Below, piece by piece: positions 21,321 to 31,264 of a stretch of 55,000 nucleotides of DNA. The stretch spans positions 4,823,275 through 4,878,274 of the forward strand of contig RPFO01000076.1 in NCBI GenBank assembly GCA_009746045.1, read 5' to 3'. Source of the DNA: Mesostigma viride. Lineage: Eukaryota > Streptophyta > Mesostigmatophyceae > Mesostigmatales > Mesostigmataceae. The notes beneath the pieces are model-generated. The model made no database searches and was not told where the DNA came from. It saw only the letters and a list, made by a program, of their open reading frames with translations. Numbering within the stretch: the stretch's first letter is position 1; each line of letters starts with the position of its first letter. The position numbers and the translations under genes are program-made.

Positions 21321-21323
21321 TAG

Positions 21324-23063
21324 CTTATCCTCTTTCTTTTTCGGATCAAACCTGGGCCTACACAAGGCCGTGGTGGTTGTGGTTGTCGTTCCTGCAGGTG
21401 GCTAGCTGCTGCTGCTGCTGCTGTTGCTGTTGCTGCTGCTGCTGCCGCTCCCCGCCCGCTCGTTGTGCTGGTGCAGACTCTTGGTCGCCGTGTCCTTCTC
21501 TGCCCTGGTCTCCCCCCCTTTCTCCACCGTCCTCCCCCTCATCCCTCCTGCGCTTGGGTTGTGGCGCACACGCCTCCGCCTGTGCCCGACGCTTGGCTGG
21601 CTTCAGGTAAGCCACCAGCCTCGCCACCGTGTCGGCCAGCCTGCCATGCTCCGCCGGGGTGAGCTCCCTCCCCTCGTCTAGCTAGCATCTGCTGTGCCAG
21701 ACGGAGCTGCTGCCGGATGTCCTCCCGGTGCGACAATGTCGCTGGCCCAGGTTCTCCCCTGTGCGTCACCCTTGTGCGCGCCGCTGTGCCATCTCTGTTA
21801 GAGATGGTTTGTGTGGGCTGCGACAAAAAATGGTACAACTGCTCCGTGGAAATCCTCTTGTCCGGCATTAAACCAAATTCTGCTCTTACTGCCTCCCCCA
21901 TGCACCCTCGCACAGCAGCCTTCTTGATGTTTTTGGACATGCGACGTCGCTGCTTGAGCATACGCCGCTCCAGCCTGCCGACGCTCGCCTCCCAGATAGC
22001 CAGCTTCCGGCGATACCGCTCCTCGGCCTCCCTGTGAGCCGGCCCCTGCAATGGCGCCAGCTCGGCGACCTTCCTGTACTTCCAGGTCTTCATGTCGCGG
22101 GTCAGACGCTCACACCGCACCTTGGTGTGAGACATCTTAACCCGAATCCTCGCCGCGAGCGCCTCCGCCCCGGTCGCGCTCCTGCTGCTCGCGCAGCTTC
22201 CTCTGCTCAATCGCATTGCGCCTCCGCTGCTTCTTCTCCCGCTGAGTCCGCCTTGAAGACCTCCAGCCTCCGCTGCGCCTCCTTCTCGCGCTCCTGCATG
22301 GCCGGTGTCATCTCCACCAGGTCTTCCGCGTCAGACGCCGACGGTCCCGTCAAGGAAAACTCGGACTCCTGCAGAATCCCGTCGATCTCCCTCGGGATCG
22401 TCTCCGACCGACGAAGGCGTTGGAAACACGCCAGGTCTCCACGCCTGACCACCTCATAGGTCGGCGACACTGGCCTCCTCAGGGCCGCGCGGACCCGTGC
22501 AGCGTCCTCCATCTGCATGGCCCTCTCACGTGACCGCAGATCCTGCCGCCTCTCCTCCGCGGACTCCTGCTCCGCAAGGCGACGTGCCAGGACAGCGTCG
22601 GCTTCCACCTGCGCCGATCGCGCCTCATCTGCCGACGAGGGCTGCATGCCAAACAGGCCGAGAGAGCTGGACTCTGACTCCCCGCCCGACTCCCCGCCAG
22701 TCTTCTCACCCGACGAGGTGACGCCCGGCCCCGCACCACACGGTGCATATGGCGGACCCCTCGGAGCACGTGCCACCACCGGTGTCGAGCCCCTCACCCG
22801 ACGCATGAGGGGGATGCGCACGACTTCCTGCACACCATTACGTCCCGGTAAGACGGGTCCTCCTCCTCGACGTCATCGGGGTGCATCTCATCCCGGGTGT
22901 TCCTGTCCGAAATCTCCTGGCGCAAACTCGCCAGATCCGAGTCTGATGTCCCCGAGTCGTCAGACATGGGGGACGAGGATGACTGATACGGCACCTCCTC
23001 TTCTGAAGATGCCTCGCTCATCAGGGCTTTGCCCTTGTTGTTCGGAGCGTTCTTGGGAGCCAT
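21324..23063 (-). pseudogene. ORF0 and Gag N-terminus of element E
   Basis: Minus-strand frames 23063-22794, 22833-22207, 22216-21539 and 21627-21358 overlap and read as one gene with about three frame changes. It begins MAPKNAPNNKGKALMSEASS, matching the start of element A's ORF0, and has an acidic Ser-rich tract. Long charged helices follow (DAVLARRLAEQESAEERRQD; HREAEERYRRKLAIWEASVG), probably coiled coil, then a basic segment and poly-Gln from a CAG run (~21405-21450). The last piece, CRPRFDPKKKEDK, joins Gag at 14503 across the transposon. The domain is unrecognised; position and start point to an element-specific structural or accessory protein. Confidence 0.6.
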
Positions 23064-23348
23064 TTTTCGAAAAATGTGGGTAGAAAAAGAGAGTGTGAAA
23101 AATGGGTTTGTTTTGCTCGTCGTTTTAACGCGTGTGTTTTTACCGGAGTTTTTTAATGCAAGTTATGGGAAACACAGAGCTGGAAATGCTCAGGCAATGC
23201 CAAACGGCGTGCAGACGAGACGCCTTGGCATTAGGATACTGAATGGCACATATACCCGCGCTGGTCAGCCGTCACTCAAGCGGATGACCAGACTTTGCGT
23301 AAGTTAAGCCTAACTTACTGATCCTGTACGGACTGGCCTATCAGTTAC
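23064..23348 (-). other. Leader / probable LTR part of element E
   Basis: No gene. In minus orientation it contains a TATA-like GGGTATATGTGCC near 23255 and an A-rich leader before the ORF0 start. Together with 36947-37216, from which it was separated by copia F (GTTAC duplication), it forms ~555 bp between the pol end of element C and ORF0 of E. That is the right position and size for an LTR. Confidence 0.4.
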
Positions 23349-24043
23349 TGTCTGGATATTATTGTATCCACCTGCCCTGCCCACATTGTGCTTGTATATA
23401 GTCAGCTTGATAGAGATTTAATAGCTGGACTTGTAGCACTTTTTCCTACTCGATTTGGACTACGAATGGCTGAGATACGGCCTTCCAAAGTTATATGCAC
23501 TATGGTCTTGCCAAGTAGACTAGTGTGTCAGCATATCACGTGACAATTGTGCTGACAACTGGCATGCCAACTGGCCTGAACATGTTGCTAGTTCATGAGG
23601 TAGATTCATGGTACAGTGACTACTGTCATGTCAGATCTTACGTCAGTGTTTCTTGATTCCTGACAAGGATTCTAGATACTTTATTCCATGGACATGTGGC
23701 GAATGCCTAGAACACATTGCTTAGTTTATTGACAGATGGCAGTTCCATATGATGGTTATTTGCATGTTGACAGATGGCAATCATTCCTTATGTTGTATTT
23801 CAGCAAATGCCATCTGGCAATCACACAACAAATATTCTAGGAATCTAGAAGTGTTGCAACCCTTGCTTGACATGTGGCAGTTCTACCTTTGCCACGTAAT
23901 TGCCTATATAATGAAATGAACAAAGGCAGCAAGGGTATCTCAAGCTGCCAGTTTTCTGCGTGAACATTTTGTCTCTCAATCTCTCACTTCCTCAGCCTTG
24001 ATCTTGACCTGTGATCTGCAAGGAAGGATCATAAAACAAAACA
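23349..24043 (+). repeat. 5' LTR of copia element F
   Basis: 695 bp, TG...CA ends. It contains a TATA-like CCTATATAATGAA near 23903-23915 and three AGATGGCA/TGCCATCT words (23731-23820) that could form a hairpin or act as a repeated promoter motif. The matching 3' LTR is 36252-36946. Confidence 0.93.
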
Positions 24044-24055
24044 TGGTATCGGAGG
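24044..24055 (+). promoter_or_regulatory. Primer-binding site of element F
   Basis: TGGTATCGGAGG begins at the first base after the LTR. TGGTATC is the usual copia complement to the 3' end of initiator tRNA-Met. Confidence 0.75.
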
Positions 24056-24077
24056 AGTGAGGCTTCTCTTTGACAAC

Positions 24078-25009
24078 ATGGCTGCTGCTGCTGCTGCTTT
24101 GGAAAACAAGTACCTCTCTTTTATTCCAGCATGTTCCAAGGCAATTCCCAAGTTTGATGGTTCTTCCCTGCCAAAATGGGGAGGGACCAAGGAGCTTTTC
24201 CAAGCCCACCTGGAGGCCTATGATCTGGAGGGGGTCATTACCAAGCCTGAGGAGGCTACACCCAAGCAAGAGAAGGTTGTTTACACAGCCTTGCTGGCGT
24301 GCCTCACTGGCAGAGCAGCCCAGATTGCAAAGACCATTGGTGAGAGAAAGGGCAGTTTGCTTTTTGCTAAGTTGGTGGAGGTGTTTGAGCAGCCTAAACT
24401 GACCAAGAGCAACAAGCACGACCTGAGGACATCCCTAATGAGGCTGACCAAGCAGCCCAACCAGTCCATGATGGACTATCTTACCGCTTCAGAACTGCTT
24501 CTGAGTGAGTACAGGGATGTGGGGGGGTGTTGGCAGACAATGATTTTGCCGCTGCGCTGAAAGGTGGTTTACCTGATGCGTACAGGCCTGCCCTCGTTTC
24601 AACCAGGTTCGATGAGGACATGTCGCTGCTGGAGGTGAAGAAGGCCATGCTTGAAGCAGATGACCTGCTTGTGGGGACGCGCTCCACCACCACGGTCAAG
24701 CCTGAGCCAGCAGCTGCCCAAGGCCAAGCATACAGCACAGGCCAACCAACCAAGCCGGGGAGGCCGACTTGCACATTCTGCGGAAAGGAAGGACATGTGG
24801 AGGAGACGTGCTATACCAAGTACCCACATCTCAGCAGGAAGAAGGGCCAGCAGAGGCCAAAGCGCAAGAACCAGAAGAAGAAGCAGGCTGCGACAGCGAA
24901 CAACACGGTGGAGGCTCCTGAGCTTCCCGTGGACTACGCGTTTGCAACTACGCGCCTAGTGCCAGCGTACCTTTCTGGATTCTGGACTCTGCTGCATCCA
25001 GCCACATGA
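24078..25009 (+). pseudogene. gag: Copia Gag and start of protease, element F
   Basis: Starts at ATG 24078 (MAAAAAALENK). The first ~150 codons are a UBN2-type Gag (LPKWGGTKELFQAHLEAYDL; LVEVFEQPKLTKSNKHDLRT). A frame change in the G7 run near 24531 separates it from the second half (VLADNDFAAALKGGLP...), which ends in a zinc knuckle CTFCGKEGHVEETC of type C-x2-C-x4-H-x4-C. In a third frame the sequence just before the B insertion reads WILDSAASSHM, the catalytic motif of the copia protease (DSAAS in place of DSGAS), and resumes as MSPEEA after 32843. Gag packages RNA; protease would mature Gag-Pol. Confidence 0.88.
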
Positions 25010-25010
25010 G

Positions 25011-25632
25011 TTAACGTAAAGGATTTACGTTAGATGGATAGAGATTGTTACGCTCTTTCCAACGGCACCTTGAACGCCTCATTTGGTTAAGGAACGTAAA
25101 AGTTATGACGTTTCCTAGGCTGTGCCGACAGTACCCGGCGCGCCACTGTGGGCGCGTACGGACACAGGATGTACAAGTGTCACTTTGATAGTCCGCAGGA
25201 CGTTGACAGGACTTGTACAGGACTTGATGGTCAATTGATAGGTAGGCGCTGTAGCGCGCCAGGACCTATGAGACAATTGATGCTGACTAGTGTACGGATA
25301 GGTCCACAGGACTAGCCGTATGGACAATTGATAGATCTGCGCGCCAAAGGCGTGCCAGAGTCTGTGTAATCAATTGATTGACAGTTCAGCTGTGACAGTG
25401 CAGCTGAATACTTGGACGCGTCCCTAGCAAGCTATATGAGTGACTTGGTCACACCGGGACGCTAGTTCTTGCGTGCACGTTCTCTTGGCACTGCGACCCT
25501 GTCGTCTGTGCTGCGTGCAGTCTTGGAAGTGACGTGACTTACGTCTGTGTTTCCTGATTATTAATAAAGGCAACTTCCTGCAAGAACCATGGCGGAATTC
25601 GTGGCATTCTTACCCTCACAACTCGTATTACA
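25011..25632 (+). repeat. 5' LTR of element B
   Basis: Starts TTAACGTAAAGG, ends CGTATTACA. It contains inverted AATTGAT words around 25225-25330 and AATAAA near 25563, probably the polyadenylation signal. The typical TG start is not obvious; GAG precedes TTAACG in both LTRs, so the boundary could be 1-3 bp to the left. Confidence 0.88.
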
Positions 25633-26521
25633 CGCTCTGTCAAAAAGATGCCAAATTCGGAAGAATTTCGGATTCCGGACGATGAGGAAATAGCCGCTCC
25701 GCCGGCTGGTTCTTCGTCAAGACCACTGTGCCGTCGTGGCAACAATTGCTCGACGAAGTTACAGTTTCGCTCGACGAGCTTCATCGTCAGCAGCGTGCAG
25801 CTCACGCATTGCTCGGGGATAACCCCGAGGACCCCGATTTGCCAGCACTGGTGCCGGCTCGCGCATGTTGGACCAGATTCGAAACATTTTATCGACATTT
25901 ACGGTCCAGGTGCGGGGAGGTTTGCGGTCGGTGACCGAAGTCACGACTGCCATTGAGGAGTTGGACAACGTCCTCTCTTCACTCACCGGTTACCAGAGAA
26001 ACCTGCAAAACTGGGCATCGCTTCGCACGGGGGGCGCGCCGGCGGTGTCAACAAATTTGTTTCAGGATCTCGCGCTGTATCGCTGCTCACTCGCGGCGTA
26101 CGCAGTCGTGAGCGCCAGGTTTTAATTAACCTGGTGGCATTTCTCGCCTCTGTGCGAGAGTGGATTCCCGCGGGGTGGGAATTATTGACGATCTTTACAC
26201 ATCCTCTGCGCCTCGTCGCGCGTCGGCGCGTCGCAACTTACGCGGCGGGGAGCACGCCGGTTTTAATTCATACCGGTGCAGGTCCGGAGCTGGATATGGA
26301 GGATCGTGAGTTCGTATACACGTACTGCGACTTCAGGGGCCTTGACTACTAGTCGGCCTAATTTTCTTCTGCAGTACTTGTCGACATTTTTTTGTCGAAT
26401 TTCGGCGGCAATTCGCGGGGGCGGCAGCGACACCGGCGCAGGCGGCAGTGGCGACACAAAAATTTTGTACATATTTTCTGCTGCTTTGTTAAGGTGTTCT
26501 TTGAATAGCTGGTAGTGCAGG
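25633..26521 (+). other. Leader of element B with fragmented ORF0-like frames
   Basis: 889 bp between LTR and gag. No TGG-type primer-binding site is recognisable directly after the LTR. Frames at 25648-25956, 25728-25934, 25865-26125 and 26134-26352 overlap in different phases; SWQQLLDEVTVSLDELHRQQ and TAIEELDNVLSSLTGYQRNL look like helical protein sequence. By position this matches ORF0 of elements A and E, possibly decayed or carrying frame changes here. Confidence 0.45.
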
Positions 26522-27637
26522 ATGGCTGAGGGACGCCGTAGCAAGGGTCCAGCCAGTGGGAATAATAATGGGGGTGCTGGTAGTGGAACCGCTCACGTAG
26601 ATGACGTGGGGCTTACCGGAGAGATTACCAACCTTCCTCACAATAATAATAATGCACAAGCTATTCATGGCTTTGATCTTACCACACAGGGTCTTTTAAT
26701 TGTCAATCAGTTGCAGCCTGTAACCTCAGACTCCAAGCCTAAGCAGGCTGAAGAGTTTGTGGAGGGATTGGAAGGGTTCCCTAGCTTGTACGGTGGTACA
26801 AATTACTATCAAATCTGGATAGGCAGTAGCACTTTTGGCAAGTGTACTGACCAGATTAAGGACCTAACCAGGGAGTGCAAAAAGGCCAATAAGGCCTGGG
26901 CACTGTACGTGGCTGAGCTGAAGGAGCTGCTGGAGGACCAACGAAAGAAGGTCGGCATCCATTGGCAGGACAAGTACCAAGGGTGGGAGGTCAAGGGGGA
27001 CCTGATCCAGAACTTTCTCAACTATTGTAAGATGGTTGAGGAGGGCAGGGCTCACGGCTTTAATGTCGCTGATAACATAGCCCTAACCAACTGGCTCAAG
27101 GTTTCTGGGCTGGATAAGGCGACACGTGGCTCCTTAAAAGTCATGTGTGCCCCACACTCTACCCTGAAGGCCTACAAGGTCATCATTAAACAAGCTCTCG
27201 AGGCAGAGGAGCTGTTTGAGGGTGGAGTGCCAGCAGTGAAGGCTACCCAGGCAGGCGGGCGTACCCAGGGTGGCTCCAAGACGTCTGAGGCTGACCGAAG
27301 CCAAGGAGGGCGTAGGGGCAACCATCACAAGCGCAAGGGAGATCATTCACCTGATTCTGACAGGAGGTCACACTCCAAGTCGGTGTTCAGGCGGGTGGGT
27401 GGTCAGCCCAAGCAGGGCAACGCGTCTGACAATGGGGGCAGTGGCCAGGGCAAGTCCAAGATACAATGCTACCTGTGCAAGGGGTGGGGGCACATCAAGA
27501 AGGAGTGTCCCAGCTTCAAGAAGTCCCAGGGCCAGGGCAGCAACAAGAATAACAACAACAACAAGAAGAACAACAACAAGTCCCAGGCAGGCCAGCCTTC
27601 AAAGGGCAGTCAGCAAGAAGACAACAAGGAGCAGTGA
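26522..27637 (+). CDS. gag: Gag of element B
   Basis: 371 codons from ATG 26522. The N-terminus is Gly/Asn-rich, followed by a helical core (FGKCTDQIKDLTRECKKANK; WALYVAELKELLEDQRKKVG) and a basic Gln/Gly/Ser-rich tail. One zinc knuckle, C316-x2-C319-x4-H324-x4-C329 (CYLCKGWGHIKKEC), would bind element RNA. The end is an Asn/Lys tract from AAC/AAG repeats. No protease motif lies in Gag, unlike copia. The stop TGA (27635-27637) is in the same frame as pol, and no other stop intervenes, so Gag-Pol could be made by readthrough. Confidence 0.92.
   Translation: MAEGRRSKGPASGNNNGGAGSGTAHVDDVGLTGEITNLPHNNNNAQAIHGFDLTTQGLLIVNQLQPVTSDSKPKQAEEFVEGLEGFPSLYGGTNYYQIWIGSSTFGKCTDQIKDLTRECKKANKAWALYVAELKELLEDQRKKVGIHWQDKYQGWEVKGDLIQNFLNYCKMVEEGRAHGFNVADNIALTNWLKVSGLDKATRGSLKVMCAPHSTLKAYKVIIKQALEAEELFEGGVPAVKATQAGGRTQGGSKTSEADRSQGGRRGNHHKRKGDHSPDSDRRSHSKSVFRRVGGQPKQGNASDNGGSGQGKSKIQCYLCKGWGHIKKECPSFKKSQGQGSNKNNNNNKKNNNKSQAGQPSKGSQQEDNKEQ
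27635..27637 (+). promoter_or_regulatory. Candidate readthrough stop codon between gag and pol
   Basis: CAG TGA CTG. The codons from 27638 to the first pol ATG at 27779 are all open in the gag frame (47 sense codons). UGA followed by CU is a known leaky context, as in UGA-CUA readthrough sites. Whether readthrough occurs is inference. Confidence 0.6.
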
Positions 27638-30600
27638 CTGTCTGAGGCAACCCCTACACACCTTAATTCACCCAAGGGGGAGGCCAGGTGCTCCAATGCA
27701 GATTTTATATCTGGGCAACAAGAGGGTGATCTCCAGGTTCAGTGTGGCCCCAGGTCACCTGGAGAGGTACAGGTTCCTATGAAGACGTCCTTGACAGCTG
27801 ATGCAGCTGTAAGTATGTCTGACCCTATGCATCCTCGTGCTGGGCACGAGGGTGGACCTCTCATTTTGAGAGAAACCAATGTACAACCACAGAGGGGTGT
27901 GAAGGCCTCTGGTGGTATGCATGTGGTCCCTGCTGGCGGTCCAGGTGTTGGGCATGAGCAGGGTGACTCAGGCTCTGAGTCAGAACAGGATGGAAGTCAG
28001 CATGGTGATGCTGGACAACCTGACAGCACAGTCCTGACTGTGCCAGGGACTGCTTCCTCTGTGTACCAGGAGTTGGGTGCCCGAATCCACAACATGTTTG
28101 GGCATGCCACTTCTCTGTCAAACAACTTTGCCTTCCGTATGGGCAGGGCACCCCTTCTTAAGGCGTGTCAGCAAGCTGCCTCACGGTGTAAGTGCCAGTT
28201 GTCCTCCAACAAGCCCAGGAAATCACATGCCAAAGCTCTACCTCAGAGCATTGGTGATCTGCAGTGTGATATCCAACACATCAGGGGCATGCAACTGTTG
28301 GTGTGCGTGGACAGGTACACGAAATACAAGGTGCTGGAGCATTTACCTTCTATGAAGAACAGGTACTTGCTGGCTGCCCTGCAGAATGTAAGAGCCAAGT
28401 TTCCTACCACAAGGATCCAGGTGGACATGCAGTTTCAGCATCTCAAGGGTGATCCTACCCTTCCTGAGTTGCTGGTTACACCTAGGGAGGCTCATGGGCA
28501 GCAGGGTGCTATCGAGAGGGCAATCCAGGAGGTCAAGAAATTGATCATCTCTGAAGACTGGGTACCCTTGTCTGCACCTGCACTTGTCAGGAGTGCATGG
28601 CTGAGGAACGTGGAGCAGCAGCTGAACAGCAGGGTTAACTTCTACTATGATGGAGTTGCTGTCAGCCCAATGGGTCTATATCATGGCCTGTGCCCACCAC
28701 ATGTGCTGGAGGGCTGGAAACATGCTGCACATGTCACCTTTGCCAAGCTGAGGGAGAAGGACCGGGGTTGGAAGATGCTGGAGCCACAAGTGGGTCAGAA
28801 GGTCCTAGCTTGGAAGGAACCTAGCCTTTATGGCAAACGTGGTAGCTGGAGTCCTGGGGTGGTTACCCAGGTTGATGAAGCTAGCCACGCATGCTTGGTC
28901 AGCATGGAGGACGAACCAAAGCATGTACACCGGCTGAGTTGGTCATATGTCAAGCCTAACCTGATGAATGAGGGCAGTCAGGCACAAGGCTCACAGGATC
29001 TGCAGGATTTTCAGGTCCCAGGTGACATCACTGACGCAACGACCACATCTGTTGCAGGGGAATCTGTCAGCCCTGGCCAGGTTGCAGAGGTACTTGTTGA
29101 ACAGGCTGCAAGGTCAACAGCTGGGGAGTCAACTGTCAAGCCCAAGGCACTAACCAAGCCCAGGGGGACAAGTTTGGCTGGATTGATTGGGGCTCTACAA
29201 AGGGCCAAGAAGCAGCCCAAGGTAGCCAAGCTCAGGTGGCATGGCAATCTGGGGCTGGACACTGCCTTAGAGGTAGACACTAATTCTCAGGTCTCCATTA
29301 TTGGGACCAGGGCTGCAGCAGGGTACAGCATGTCTGAACCCAGCTATCAGTTTGTGTCTGACTTCAGTGGCGGGGTACACGTGAAGGTACTGGGTGAGGT
29401 ATTCATTCCTATCCTTGGACAGGACACTGCTTTTTGTGTCTTGGAGGGCTATCAAGGACCTGCTCTTCTGGGGCAGAATTTCCTATGCCAGGATGGGGTA
29501 GTGATCACGTCCTCTCTCCTGACTAAGGAAGGGGCTGGTCAGGTCCCACTGATTAATTTCAGGACCACTCACCTATCACGTGCAGTAACCAGGACGGTTA
29601 AGCGTGTGCAAGTGTGCCAGGGGCAGGAGCCCTTGGTTGATGACCTCATACTGCCAGCTGCTAGTCATCCAAGCAGTTTGGGCATTGGTCCTCACTCACT
29701 TGCTGGACACAGCCCTATCAACTACCAAGGCCTGGTGAAGCTCATGTCCTCTCCCATTATGTGTCCCCAGGTCACACTGGGTCTGATTAAATCTGGGGAG
29801 GACTGGATCTCCAAGAAATGCGTGGAACCTGTCAATGACCTGCCTCCTGCACGACGTCTACTCAAGCTCAAGTTTGTCATCAAGATGAAGGAGGTGGACG
29901 GGGTCAAGGTACCACATGTCAGGCCAGTGCTGAATGAGTTCAAGGGTACTGGTGAGTGCACTGCTGAGGAGTTGTATACCCCTGGCATGCTGCATGATAC
30001 TTGGAGGCTGCTGCTGTGTGTCTTTCTAGGCCTTCTCAACAAGGGCTTGGACTATGGCTCAGTGGTGATAGACTTCAAGAGGGCATTTCTGGAGGGTGAT
30101 GCAGATGTGGCACAGGAAAAGTGGGAGGGCAAGACGCCTTTCTATGTTAGGGTGCCTGCTGTATGGAAAAGGGACATCCACACGGAGTTCCTTAAAATCC
30201 TCAAGGGCCTGGAGGGCCTGAGGTCAAGTCCAATAATCTGGAGGGAGACTCTCAACCGTTTCCTGAAGGAGCATTGCAACTTGAAGGTCTCTCCTGTAGA
30301 CCCCTGTCTGTTTCTGGGGCAATGGGAAGGCCTGCCAGTGTATGCTTCGCTGCACGGGGATGACCTACATCTGATAGCTCCCACGTCGTGGCTTAAGGAG
30401 CTGATCTCCATCATTAAGTCCAAGTTTCCTCTGGGTAGGGAGCAATGGCAGGTGGAGAATGAGCCTCTGCTGTTTGTGGGCATGGAGGCCACACTGGTGA
30501 AGAAGGGAGGGGAGTGGCGTATGCTGCTGGTGGGGGGCAATGACTATCAAGAGACCCTCATTAGCAAGCTTCCTCCAACCATCACACAGGCACTGTGTCC

Positions 30601-31264
30601 CATGGTGAGGGGCATGGTTGCTTGGGTGGCAGGCATTTCCAGGCCAGACCTTATGGTCATAGCCAGGTTGCCTGATGACATGCTGGTGGAGCTAGGGTCT
30701 GCCAAGGTGGCTGATCAGGTCAGGGCTTCATCTGGCATTCTGTTGTCTGCAGTGGATTTATCACAACCCATTTGCATGGAGCTGTATGTGGATAGCTCAA
30801 TGGACAGCAGGCAGGTCTCCAAGGTCAGGGGCAGGGCTGCAGGGCTCTTTGTGCTCAGACAGGAAGGCCTGGGGAGTTTGGTGAGCTGGTTTAGTCGCCT
30901 GCACAAACGGGTGGCTGTCAGCAGTGATGTGGCAGAATGCAGGGCTATTTGTGAAGGCATTCACACAAGCCTTTATCTGAAGGAGTTGCTTCATCAGATG
31001 ACTTCTAACACTCCTTGGCCACTTCAGGTTACCACTCTTCTAAAAACAGACTCCATGGGGATGGTGCAGTTTGTGCACAGGCAGATGGCCAGAAGTAGGG
31101 ACTTGGATTATCTCCTTCTTAAGGAGTTGTCCTCCTTGGCCAATATTGAGCATATCCCTGGGGTTGACAATCCTGCTGATGCTTTGACCAAGCTAGTGCA
31201 GAAGGCAGCAGTGCAATACAAGGTTCTTCAGTCTCTGATGGACCCATCTCAGCAAGCTGTCTAA
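27638..31264 (+). CDS. pol: Pol of element B: integrase-protease-RT-RNase H
   Basis: Open from 27638; the first ATG is 27779, giving 1161 residues (numbering from it). Integrase: H104-x4-H109, C137/C139, catalytic D164, D216 and E246 (D-x29-E), then an SH3-like tail (VGQKVLAWKEPSLYGKRGSW). Retropepsin-like: D500-T-N-S with VSII, and LLGQNF at 563-568. RT: D765 (VVIDFKRAF) and HGDD at 859-862 in the YxDD position. RNase H: D1005, E1053, D1091, and D1134 in NPADALTK. The RT and RNase H are copia-type (RVT_2), but the order with integrase first and protease second is not copia's. It is complete and uninterrupted. Confidence 0.92.
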   Translation: MSEATPTHLNSPKGEARCSNADFISGQQEGDLQVQCGPRSPGEVQVPMKTSLTADAAVSMSDPMHPRAGHEGGPLILRETNVQPQRGVKASGGMHVVPAGGPGVGHEQGDSGSESEQDGSQHGDAGQPDSTVLTVPGTASSVYQELGARIHNMFGHATSLSNNFAFRMGRAPLLKACQQAASRCKCQLSSNKPRKSHAKALPQSIGDLQCDIQHIRGMQLLVCVDRYTKYKVLEHLPSMKNRYLLAALQNVRAKFPTTRIQVDMQFQHLKGDPTLPELLVTPREAHGQQGAIERAIQEVKKLIISEDWVPLSAPALVRSAWLRNVEQQLNSRVNFYYDGVAVSPMGLYHGLCPPHVLEGWKHAAHVTFAKLREKDRGWKMLEPQVGQKVLAWKEPSLYGKRGSWSPGVVTQVDEASHACLVSMEDEPKHVHRLSWSYVKPNLMNEGSQAQGSQDLQDFQVPGDITDATTTSVAGESVSPGQVAEVLVEQAARSTAGESTVKPKALTKPRGTSLAGLIGALQRAKKQPKVAKLRWHGNLGLDTALEVDTNSQVSIIGTRAAAGYSMSEPSYQFVSDFSGGVHVKVLGEVFIPILGQDTAFCVLEGYQGPALLGQNFLCQDGVVITSSLLTKEGAGQVPLINFRTTHLSRAVTRTVKRVQVCQGQEPLVDDLILPAASHPSSLGIGPHSLAGHSPINYQGLVKLMSSPIMCPQVTLGLIKSGEDWISKKCVEPVNDLPPARRLLKLKFVIKMKEVDGVKVPHVRPVLNEFKGTGECTAEELYTPGMLHDTWRLLLCVFLGLLNKGLDYGSVVIDFKRAFLEGDADVAQEKWEGKTPFYVRVPAVWKRDIHTEFLKILKGLEGLRSSPIIWRETLNRFLKEHCNLKVSPVDPCLFLGQWEGLPVYASLHGDDLHLIAPTSWLKELISIIKSKFPLGREQWQVENEPLLFVGMEATLVKKGGEWRMLLVGGNDYQETLISKLPPTITQALCPMVRGMVAWVAGISRPDLMVIARLPDDMLVELGSAKVADQVRASSGILLSAVDLSQPICMELYVDSSMDSRQVSKVRGRAAGLFVLRQEGLGSLVSWFSRLHKRVAVSSDVAECRAICEGIHTSLYLKELLHQMTSNTPWPLQVTTLLKTDSMGMVQFVHRQMARSRDLDYLLLKELSSLANIEHIPGVDNPADALTKLVQKAAVQYKVLQSLMDPSQQAV

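Larger units (their letters stand above)
11949..23348 (-). mobile_element. Element E: retroelement gag region split by insertions
   Basis: Parts of one A-like gag gene lie in order on the minus strand at 23063-21324, 14503-14347 and about 12513-11949. Between them sit a pogo-like transposon (14507-21320) and a duplicated/inserted segment (12546-14346). Removing the transposon with one TA copy gives a continuous frame across the join (EDK-LV-FPGLPEG), matching A's RGLPEG. Element A abuts its downstream end. No pol for E lies downstream; the pol fragment C lies upstream in minus orientation, beyond a ~555-bp segment that is itself split by copia F. Confidence 0.7.

Noticed and set aside
26522-31264. 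Element B as an env-bearing retrovirus-like element
   Set aside because: No ORF with signal peptide or membrane segments lies between pol and the 3' LTR; that 930-bp region is non-coding.
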